Source: Lobulomyces angularis (Eukaryota > Chytridiomycota > Chytridiomycetes > Lobulomycetales > Lobulomycetaceae). Taken from it: a stretch of 56,750 bases of DNA. The DNA is taken from assembly GCA_027604685.1 (NCBI GenBank), contig JADHYX010000099.1:3988-60737 (forward strand), given 5' to 3'. Position 1 is the first letter of the stretch, and every line of letters begins with the position of its first letter. Made by a program: the position numbers and the translations under genes. Below are positions 48,183 through 56,750 of this stretch, one piece after another. Below the pieces are notes generated by a model, which had not been told where the DNA came from, made no database searches, and saw nothing but the letters and a program-made list of their open reading frames with translations.

Positions 48183-51009
48183 CTATTTCTTTCTAAATCC
48201 AGTTCTACCTCTTGCTAACATAGTATTTTTTCCAGTTTCATCAGAGGGTGAATTTGGAGTGGAGGGATTTGATATCTTCAAATTAAAGTTTGATTTAGTT
48301 TTTCTAATGCTATTAGCGTTGCTACTATTATTAAAGACAGATCCAGTATTAGAAGGTTTATCATCCTTATTTAGAGACTGGTCAACTGAAGAACTGCGGG
48401 ATTTGCTTATTGGAGTTCTACTCAGGCTCCTTCTTTTTTTTTGTTGTGTTGGAATGTTACTCATTTTTGCTGGAAAGTTTACTGGGTTATCTATTAAAAA
48501 AACTGAAGTGTCAATGTATCTATTTTCTATTTCATTTTCCTAATACCAAAACAAAATTTAAATTTTTGCTGTATTTTTTTTAATTTTTTTTTTTCTTTTT
48601 ATACCAAAGTTTCTAAGAACCTTTCATTTTGATAAATAAAAGGAGTTCCAGTTTCTTTATAAAAAAAAAAAAAAAAAAATTGTATGTATATATATTAATT
48701 TCTTATTTTTTTATATATGATACCCATCTCCATCTTCAAGACATTTTTTTTTAAAAAATTTTCTTTTTGTAAAAGAGTAGGTAAACAAATTTTTCTAAAC
48801 TTTTCCTCTTCCAAAAGTTTAATCGAACTACCTTTTAGTCTGGAGGGATTTGACGCCGAAACTTCGAAATCTTTAATTTTCTTTTAAAAAAAAAAAATAA
48901 ATATTTCTTAAAAATTATATATTTTTTAATTAAATATACTTGTAAAAATTGTTTTCGATCTTCAATTTGATTAAACAATTCTTCCCAAACTTTAAACCTG
49001 CTTTCAAAAAATTCAATTTTAGCTTCTAGTTTGTTTACAGTTAGTGGAGAGTACAAATCTACAAAAAAAAATTAAAAATTAAAACATATTCTTTTATCAA
49101 TTTGGATTACTTGATTCAATCTCAGTTAAAAATGTATCTCTTTCTGATTGTAAAACATGACATTTGTTCCAGAGTTCTTTTAAAACTTTTAGCAACTAGC
49201 AAAATAAAAATTTAAAAAAAAAAAATAAAATAAAAATAAACATTGTTAACAGTGGATTCCATTTTCATTTTCCATTCGAATCTCAATTCATCAGCGTAGG
49301 TTTTCATTTTAATAATCTGACTTAAATCTTCCAAATCAAACTTAACTTCATTTTCAATATCATTTTCATATTTCAGTTGTTTCCAAAATAGTTTAATTTC
49401 TTCGAAAATAGTTTTGATCAAATCTTTTCTAAAATTTATTTCAAGATTTAATAAAATTATTCTATTTTCAAAGTTTTTTATATTGTCCAAAAAAAGGGTA
49501 AAAATATTTTCTTCTTTACAACTTTCATTTTCTTGAATAAACCTTTTCACCATTTCCTCTTCAGTAATACTGTTCAAAAAAAACTTTTCGTTTCTTTTTG
49601 AGCTTATTTTGACTTGCAGTAGTTTTAAAATTATTAATTTTAAATCTACATTTTTTTCCTTAATTTTTTCAAATTCTAAAAAAAAATCTGCAAGACCTTT
49701 TGAACAAGATAAAAATACTTTACTTTCCACAAAACTTTTTTGATCAAAGTCTAAAGTTAACTCGAATTGTAAAGATGTTGGTGATTCTTTTAACTCTTTG
49801 TATAAAAAATAAGCTTCGGATATATTGTTGGATATATTGGTAATTCTAATATTCTAAATTTTTTTTTTTTAAAATTTAATGAATTTTGTTTATAACATAA
49901 AATTGAAAATGGTGGTTATTTTTTTTATTTATATTTTTGAAACATATATTAAAAAAAATAAAATAAAATTTTTACGATTTCGTTTTCAAGTAAGACAAGC
50001 TTAGATTTCAAGATTTCAATATTTTCTAATGAAAGATGTTTTTCATCCTAGCGTACAACAAAAAAATTAAAAAATTTTTTTTTTTTTTTTTTTTACTAAC
50101 AGTTTTGTTAAAATTAAGATCAATGAGTTGAGGGTTTTCATACAAATAAAACAACGCATCATTAATTTTTTTATTGAATTCATCAACAATTTTACTTCTC
50201 TCAAAAATTGTCTTTTTTAAATTTTGGGAAAAATTTTTTAATTCCTTTTTGATTCTGTAACAGGAAATGAAGTTGGTACTGCCATTGTCACTGTTTAAGG
50301 AATCTTCATCTACATTTTTTTCTAGTATTTTATAATATTCCTCCAGTAAATTATTTTCATTTTTTAATTTTAAAAGATCTTCTGTGATAACTTTCTATGT
50401 TTTTTTTAAAAAAAAATATATATTTAAACAGAAATGCAGTTATTTTTAAATACTTTTAACTGTTCAATTAATCTTAAAATGCTTTTTCTTTGAAAAATCT
50501 CATGTTCAATTAATATATCTATGGCATTTTCAACAGGCTGTAAGATTATTTATTTAACAAATTAACATAAGAAATAATTATAAATTATTAAAACCTCTAA
50601 TGGAGTAAGCCTAATAAAATTATTCTCATCATTATGTATTCTTTCAATGTAAAGATCTTCTAAATAATTCAACTTTTGTTTAATGTTTGAAATAAAATTT
50701 ACCGCGTCTTTTAAAACGAGATGATTATTTTTTGTGTTGACATTATTTTTTAAATCAAGGTCCAAAAAGTTGTTAAAATTTTGGTTTTCTTCAAGGATAA
50801 ATTGATTTGAAGGTTCAAAAGAATTTGATAGATCTTTATTTGTAGAAAAATTTTGAACAAGACTTTCGTTTAAAGAAATAGTTCTTTTTCTAGATTCTTT
50901 GGAAGGTACTGGTACTAAACTCTTCTATTTTTTTTTTTTTTAATTTTTTTTTAAAAAATAAGATTTTTTATCTCTTTTTTATTTTTTTAACCTTTAAGGG
51001 ACTCAACAT
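48183..51009 (-). CDS. Microtubule-bundling protein of the Ase1/PRC1/MAP65 family
   Basis: ATG at 51009 (MLSPLK) leads through about ten exons to a stop at 48183. The N-terminal half is a long helical rod (about 49200-50800). The conserved spectrin-like microtubule-binding region follows: ELWNKCHVLQSERDTFLTEI, then WEELFNQIEDRKQFLQ, then FEVSASNPSRLKGSSIKLLE with EEEKFRK, all close to PRC1/Ase1. GTPFIYQNERFLETLE closes the domain. The C-terminal tail is Ser/Thr/Lys/Arg-rich and disordered (KKRRSLSRTPISKSRSSS), as in the family, where such tails add microtubule affinity and carry CDK sites. The protein should cross-link antiparallel microtubules in the spindle midzone. A CRE-like TGACGTCA lies about 115 bp upstream of the start. 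Confidence 0.85.
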
Positions 51010-51123
51010 TTTTTAGTAGAAAAAATAATTTTTTTTTTTTTTTTTTTGTTCAAATTTTAATTTTAATTTTTATTTGTTTAAAAAAATTTTTTTATTTTTT
51101 AAATTTTTGTGAAGGAGGGTTTT

Positions 51124-51131
51124 TGACGTCA
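51124..51131. promoter_or_regulatory. CRE-like palindrome TGACGTCA
   Basis: A perfect 8-bp TGACGTCA lies about 115 bp upstream of the Ase1/PRC1-like start codon in otherwise AT-rich DNA. It is the consensus site of ATF/CREB-type bZIP factors. Binding is inferred only. Confidence 0.4.
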
Positions 51132-51637
51132 CCACGGAGTTTAAAAAAGGAAAAAATGTTAAAGAAGTTTAAACAATTTTTAAATTTAAGAAGATTTTAT
51201 AAATTTAAAAGAGAATATTTATATTGCTTATAATTTTAGTTTATGTTAAGGTTATTTTTTTTATAAAATTAGTTTATAGAGGAATTTTTTTATATATTGT
51301 AAAAAAGAAAAGAAGTTGGAATGAAGTACAACATGAAACAAAAAAATTAAAATTGTACTTGGGAATATGTATAGTTTTGCAGAAAAGGCAAAATGTTTAT
51401 AACAACTACAAGCAGGATTTTTTGAGTAAAATTAATGCTAAAATATTTACAAAGGAGAGAATTATGAATTGAGATGTTTTGGACAGTTTTTTTTTTATGT
51501 GTTGTTTTTAGTATTTGAAAAGGAATAAAAAGTCAATTGACCTTGAACACGTACAGGAAACGCAGTGATATGATCTACTAGAAAGAAGAATGCAGGATAC
51601 ATGAATGGAAATTTTAAGATTCTAGGGGTAAAGTTTT

Positions 51638-51998
51638 TTTAGTTAAGTAAAAGTATCTACTATCAGTTAATTAAGTTAAGTATCTACTATTAGTTAATTA
51701 AGCTAGTATTAGTAAATTAAGTAGTATCTAGTAATAGTATATTAAGTAATATCCAATTGAAGCGTATTAAGTATTATCTGGTATTTGTGTACCTATTAGT
51801 TAATTAATTAAAGTATCTAAAATTAGAAAATTAAGTAAAAATAGCTACTTTTGAATTATTAAGTTAAGTATCTACTGTTGATTAAACAAGTAAAGTTTCT
51901 GTTATTAATTAATCAAATAACTTCAAACTGTCTTCTTTAATCAAACAAATTTGTTACCATTAATTAATCGAGTAAATTATCTACTAAGTAAATATCTA
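51638..51998. repeat. Degenerate tandem repeat based on TATCTACTATTAGTTAATTA
   Basis: Words of the type AAGTATCTACTATTAGTTAATTAAG recur with variable spacing about ten times, strongest at 51645-51710 and decaying rightward. Copies are imperfect and have TTAATTAA cores. It looks like an old minisatellite. Confidence 0.55.
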
Positions 51999-52418
51999 AA
52001 AATTTAACCCGCTAATATTTAATAACTAGCACTGTATAAATAAATCACTTAAACTCTTTTTTTTACAAAATATTCAAAAAATAAGTAGTTTTGAAGGAGT
52101 TATGGCTTTCTATATCAGAAAAAAAAGAAAACTGCAAAGAAGTGGATCGAGTGATTAATGCCGATCCCACGTGCTGTTTAAACATGCCATTTATCATTTT
52201 TTAAACAAAATTGAACTTTAAAATTTGTAGAAAAAGTTCTTGAAAAAAAAGATTTTAAAAATAAATAAATTTTTTATTTAAAAAATAAATTTAAAAAGCT
52301 TTAAAAATTTGCTAAAAAAATACTTAAAGAAACTTTAAAAAAAAAATACAAAAAAATTGATAAAAAAACCTTAAAAATATTCTAAAATTTTGGATTCATC
52401 GAAAAAAACTTAAAAATA

Positions 52419-52507
52419 CCCTGGTGCCCCTGGCCCAACGCGTGGCTTCCGCGCCTGCAGGAGCCCCCATACACGAAGCCCAATCGTGCCACCCATACCG
52501 TGGCAAC
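52419..52507. other. GC-rich island in AT-rich DNA
   Basis: Roughly 90 bp with clearly more than half G+C (for example GGCTTCCGCGCCTGCAGGAG) sits in DNA that is otherwise mostly A and T. It is open in at least two frames, but no protein family is recognised. It does not contain the B-box sequence of a tRNA. It may be an inserted fragment, part of a structured RNA, or a regulatory patch for the gene at 52717. Confidence 0.5.
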
Positions 52508-52716
52508 AAATAAAAGCAATCGATTTTCCCCTTTAAACCATTTTTTTTTTTTAACTTCAAAAATATAAACTCAAAATCAACTTAAATCATAAGCTTTGAA
52601 TTTTCAATTTAATTCATACCTAAAAAAAGTTATTTACTTTCTCTTAATTTGAAAATAAAAAAAGAAACTTCAATCTTTCCTTCAAAAAAAGCTTTAAAAA
52701 TCATTCCTATTTCTTC

Positions 52717-53224
52717 ATGGTTTCAATAACTATTCCTCCTACTCCTTCCCAAACTTCTCCTCCTTCTAGCTGCTCTTCGATATCCCAAAACACCTCTACC
52801 CACTATACATTCTTTCACGACCTCCAGTCCCCAACGTCCCATCAAATCTTGGTAACTTACCTTTTTTGAACAGTATAAAAATAATTAACTTGCCAATTTT
52901 TTTTTAAAAAAAAAATAGCATTATTTGAATACTTCTCTTCAAGGTAATCTAACCGTCATATCTGATTTACCTTCTCCAACTGAATTACAAAAAGTTTGCC
53001 ACCTCATCGACGACGACGACTTAAAAGATATTCAAAAAAGGCTTAAAATCACGAAAGAAGATTTACTTAATATTCAAAAGGGTGACTTGGCTCTACTCTC
53101 AAAAAAACATCTTGAAAACTTAATCATAAAACCTACCGTAATTTGCCCTATTAAAGGTGAGATTGTCATGAATGCAACGGTTGAAAAAACCATAGAATTG
53201 GTTGAAGGTACCAATGGTTGGTAA
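52717..53224 (+). CDS. Small orphan protein with Ser/Thr/Pro-rich leader
   Basis: Two exons (52717-52851 and about 52919-53224) encode about 145 residues. Exon 1 is Ser/Thr/Pro-rich (TIPPTPSQTSPPSSCSSIS) and more GC-rich than the neighbouring DNA. Exon 2 is helical and charged (PSPTELQKVCHLIDDDDLKD) and ends ELVEGTNGW-stop. No family is recognised. The intron has clean GTAACT...AATAG borders and keeps the frame, which supports a real gene. A GC-rich patch lies about 210 bp upstream. Function unknown. Confidence 0.6.
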
Positions 53225-53746
53225 AATAAGAGGTTTTCATTTTCTTTTTTGTACATTTAATTTTTTTTTAGATAAATTTTATAAATAATTTTTTTTTTTT
53301 TGGTCAAAATTTTTGAAGTTTGTAAATATATTTTTAACATAGTTTTAATATTTTTTTTTAATTTTTTTTTCAATTTTAGTTAAAAAATTTATTTTTTAAA
53401 AATAATGTAATTTTCTGTTCAATTTTTTAAAAAAAAAAAACATTTTTGAATTGTTTTAATTTTTAAGGTTGGTTTTTTCTTAAATATTAGCGACTGTTTT
53501 TTTTATGAAAATCTACTCAATTTTAAAAAATTATATTATTTTTTATTATATTTTTTAATTTTTTTTTTTTTCATTTTCATAATGTATTCAATTTCGGTGG
53601 CTTTATGGGCAAAGAAAATTGTTTAAAAATTATGTATTTTGGTATTGATTTTTTTTTTGTGAAAAATTTTCCAAAATTTTTTTTTTTTTTTTTAATTATA
53701 ATAAAATAAATTAAAACAAAAAAAAAAAATAAAATATAATAAAAGG
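53225..53746. other. AT-rich spacer
   Basis: About 520 bp dominated by T runs and then A runs before the taxilin start. No gene or motif seen. Confidence 0.5.
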
Positions 53747-55129
53747 ATGGAAAAGCAACTAGTTATAACAAATAAAAAAAACAATAAAGGAAACAATAAT
53801 AATACCACAAACAACATTGTGATTACTACAAATTCAATTTCAAACTCTTCAATCGAGGAACTTATCACTCAAAAGATAAACTCTTTAAATTTTAGTGAAA
53901 ACGACAAAAATGGAAAAATTAAAATCGAAATAAAACTGGAGCAAAAGGATATCAACAAAATTTTAAACCAAAGTCTTATCAACAATAACCAACTAAATAA
54001 TGTCTCACAACCTACTCATTCCCACTCTATCAATCATTCCTCTTTTCCCAATAATGATCATGTCCAAAAGCAGTTAGACGATTTGCATAAAAAAACCAAG
54101 CAAATAAACGAAAAGCAACTTCTCCTCGGTCTAAAGCAAAGAGAGCTTAACAAACTTGAAGCTGACCAGTTGATAGAACAACAAAATCTCCACAATGATC
54201 TTGAACGTGAAAATTTGGAAATTGCTAAACTTTTAAAGTTGGAACAAGAAAATTTAAATTCAGTTCTTAACAATCAAAACAATTGTTATAACTACAACAT
54301 TGAATTTATATCTACCAAATATCTAAACAACTTTGAAAATTTTAAAAGACTTCAATTTAAAACTGAATTTTTAGATCTAAATCTTAATTTAAAAATTAAG
54401 CAGTACGATATTTTGGAATTTGATAAAAATAAAGTGGAAAATCAAAAGCTGAAATTAGAGGCTTTATGTAGAGAATTTCAAAATAAATCAATATTATTAA
54501 AGGTACTTTACCCAATTTTTAATTGATAGTTTTTTTATCTCCTCTTCCACCACTATTTTTTATTTTTAAGGATGAGCTTGATAATCTCTATAAAACTGAA
54601 AAAGAAAAAAGGGACTTGTTGGAAAAAAATTTTGAAATTTCTCTGAATGAATTAAATTTAATAATGGAAAAAAAATCTAACGAAAAAAAAAATTTGGATT
54701 TAGAAAATGAAACGTAAAAAAAAATATATAAATATATATTTTTTTTTTTTTTAATTAATTTAATTTTTTTTTTTTTTAAGTTTAAAAAATAAACTAAGTA
54801 ATCTCACCAAACAGTATGAACTTAGAGAATTACACTTTCAATCTGTATTAAAATCCAAAGATTTAGAATTACAACTACAAAGAGTAAGACTGGAAAAAGA
54901 TTTGAGCTCGCATAAGTTGGAATTAAGAAATTTATTAAAAAAATTTAAATTTGCTGAACAAACTTTAGTAAAAAGTAATGACATCTTTACTGAATTTCAA
55001 AAAGAAAGAAATGGAATTAACGTATTAAAAAGAAAAAACCTTTTTATTTTTTTTTTTTTTAATCTGTTAACAATTTTTTTTTTTTTTTTTTTTTTAAAAC
55101 CTTTTTTTTTTTTTTTGCAAAAAAATTAG
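53747..55129 (+). CDS. Taxilin-family coiled-coil protein
   Basis: ATG at 53747 starts an Asn/Ser/Lys-rich leader of about 100 residues, then a long coiled coil. Taxilin landmarks are KLKLEALCREFQNKSILLK, EKEKRDLLEKNFEISLNEL, NKLSNLTKQYELRELHFQSV and KFAEQTLVKSNDIFTEFQKE, matching the myosin-like coiled-coil (taxilin) family, which binds syntaxins and acts in vesicle traffic. Exons join in frame at 54502/54571 and about 54714/54781. The family usually continues about 70 residues beyond the FQKE motif. Here the frame runs into T-rich DNA and stops at 55129, so the C-terminus is truncated, hidden in a poly-T intron, or disrupted by homopolymer miscounts. The end coordinate is therefore provisional. 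Confidence 0.75.
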
Positions 55130-55144
55130 TAACTAGTATTGAAA

Positions 55145-55702
55145 ATGCAAAAATATAATGAAAAACGTCAAAAATCACATCGTCGAAATAATTCTCCAAG
55201 TGATCAAGTATTCTCCTCCAACCTTATTAACTCTTTCTATTTAGTAAACAGATGTCTAACTTATCCCAAAGTCGATCCTCCTTTAAATAAAAATGTAATC
55301 CAATTCTCTCAAACTCAACTAAAAAACTCAATTCAACTCCAAGATATCCTCTTTTCCATTTTAAATAAGCAGTATAATCTCCCCTACGAAATCATGTGTG
55401 AAATTCAATCTGTTGCAAATAAGTTTTGCTCCAGCTGTAAAAAGGTAAATTGTTTATAACAATTATTAATATTATTTTTTTAGTTTAATTTAATAAAATG
55501 TAAAAAATGTAAAAAATATTATTGTTTAAAAGAATTAAAAAAATCAAGTTTTAAACCAGTCAACTATTATTATAAAAACAAATCCTTGCTTCAACTCCAA
55601 TGTGAAAATGAAAAAAAATTGGACTTGGAGAATAATTTGGGTAAAAATCAGCTATCTAATGTTGAAAATAAAAAAAATTTAAATTCATGCACACACTTGT
55701 AA
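55145..55702 (+). CDS. Small Cys-rich, putative zinc-binding protein
   Basis: ATG at 55145 is followed by a basic leader (MQKYNEKRQKSHRRNNS); one intron (55446-55481) joins to a second exon ending TAA at 55702. Across the junction a CSSC-KK-x-x-x-x-x-C-x-x-C-x-x-x-x-C cluster (KCKKCKKYYC) suggests one zinc site; it resembles the first half of a MYND-type finger but lacks the remaining ligands. Length is about 170 residues. It could also be the final part of the taxilin gene just upstream, but no in-frame splice could be found through the poly-T stretch at 55040-55125. Function is unknown. Confidence 0.45.
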
Positions 55703-56750
55703 TTTTTAAACAAAAAATATTATGAAAAAAAATAAAATAAAATAAAAATTAAGAATTAAATTATAAAGTTAATAAAAATTTGTTATAATAATTTTATTTT
55801 TTTTTTTTATTTTATAGTGTTTAATATAATAAAAAAAATTTAAAAAAAAATAAATGAAAAAAAAAAGATGTTTTTTAATCAAAAAGGTATCCCAAATAGA
55901 CGGCCGAATGTTGCGTTTGTTGGTTGTTGCCATAATGCTTAATTTTTAAACATTAAAATTACCAAAAAAGGATTCTTTTACTTTAATGTATTAGGTTGTA
56001 AAATTCAGTGTCACATATACATTACAGTCCATAACAACTAAAAGCAAGTAAATATTGCCGTCAATACCTTTTAATATAATCACGTAAAATACCTTTTAAT
56101 ATAATCACGTAAAATACCTTTTAATATATACAAAGACTTTTACAATTTTTGTACTAGAATCCTACTAAAATTACTTAACTTGAATACATCTAAATGCTTC
56201 GACTTGAATCAACAATAAACACATTATTCTTCTTGAATCTTAATAAAAAATCCCCCTTTCAGGCTTAGATCTCATTAAAAAAACTTGTACTTGAATCATA
56301 CCAAACACTTTTATTACCTCAATCCTACTCATAACTCATTGTATAATCACTGATCAACTCTTTTTTTTATTATTACAGTAGATCAAAAATTTATAAAGCA
56401 ATATTTCTGAAAAAATTCCTTAGTTGACCGCTGCCCCGAGTTAACTCCAAAAACAAAAACATTAAAAAAAATAAAAAGAATGAAAAAATTGCATTTTTCA
56501 AAAAATAAAAAAAAATAAAAAATTGTTAAAAAGTTGAAAAAATGAAAATTTTGTTTATTTTATTCTTTTTTAATTTTGTTTTATAAATTTCAACAAAAAA
56601 TGAAATAAAAAGCTTTTTGATTTTGCCAAAAAAAATAAAAAAATTTTCACTTTGAAAAAGAAAAAACCGCAAAAATAAGAAAAAAGGGAAAAAAAATTTC
56701 CGAGGAACTTGAGAAAATCTTTTTTAAAAAAAAATAAAAATAAAATAAAA
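55703..56750. other. Terminal non-coding region
   Basis: About 1 kb without a credible gene. It holds a 25-bp tandem repeat (56064-56128) and AT-rich low-complexity DNA toward the edge of the window. Confidence 0.5.
56064..56128. repeat. 25-bp direct tandem repeat, 2.6 copies
   Basis: The unit begins ATACCTTTTAATATAATCAC and ends GTAAA (25 nt). Two exact copies (56064-56088, 56089-56113) are followed by 15 nt of a third. Confidence 0.9.

Larger units (their letters stand above)
51010..52716. other. 1.7-kb intergenic region with repeats and a GC-rich patch
   Basis: Contains a CRE-like site (51124), a degenerate tandem repeat (51638-51998), an E-box-like CACGTG (52168-52173) and a GC-rich patch (52419-52507), all listed or discussed separately. 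An 82-codon frame at 51224-51472 starts with TTG, is lysine-rich and has no recognisable product. Confidence 0.5.

Noticed and set aside
48259..48543. Plus-strand open frame over the spindle bundler tail
   Set aside because: Antisense of the Ser/Arg-rich C-terminus; no splice or family support.
51224..51472. 82-codon frame upstream of the GC-rich island
   Set aside because: Starts with TTG, has no upstream exon and a composition expected of AT-rich spacer.
52419..52507. tRNA gene in the GC-rich patch
   Set aside because: No GGTTCRANNCC box and no cloverleaf could be drawn on either strand.
1..56750. CRISPR arrays, bacterial operons, ribosome binding sites
   Set aside because: The window is eukaryotic with spliced genes; no spaced direct repeats of CRISPR type were seen.

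Overview
The window is nuclear DNA of a very AT-rich fungus. Genes are split by many short GT...AG introns, mostly about 40-130 nt, and many introns contain long A or T runs. Four velvet-domain regulators and two Spa2-type polarisome scaffolds are fungal families. The class C (GABA-B-like) receptors and a TONSL-like TPR protein fit an early-diverging, probably zoosporic lineage (chytrid or Rozella-like) better than Dikarya. The genus cannot be named from the sequence. No rRNA, tRNA, CRISPR array or intact transposon was seen.

Left part (1-7.5 kb): a membrane-anchored J-protein on the plus strand, then minus-strand genes for a TONSL-like TPR protein, an MpaB-like oxygenase, a small orphan and an MIT-domain protein. 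Next (8.8-17.6 kb) come four velvet genes in the same direction. Their subtype order is A-B-A'-B', which points to duplication of a two-gene block. A possible unrecognised, perhaps broken, multi-exon gene lies between the two pairs.

Middle (20.2-38.3 kb): two head-to-head Spa2 paralogues, one with five copies of a helical module and one with a single copy; then Naf1 (H/ACA snoRNP assembly), a short orphan, and a divergent gene pair. That pair encodes eight tandem copies of a domain resembling the SAM-like core-binding domain of tyrosine recombinases, with no catalytic domain seen.

Right part (38.7-56.7 kb): two tandem class C GPCRs, each with a PH-like domain in the cytoplasmic tail; a double-C2 protein; an Ase1/PRC1/MAP65 microtubule bundler; a small orphan; a taxilin; and a small Cys-rich putative zinc-binding protein. 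The last kilobase is AT-rich non-coding DNA with a short 25-bp tandem repeat.

The recurring theme is local duplication: velvet block, Spa2 pair and module array, recombinase-like domain array, and receptor pair. Gene boundaries were worked out by hand from reading frames, splice signals and family resemblance, so start codons and small exons are provisional.
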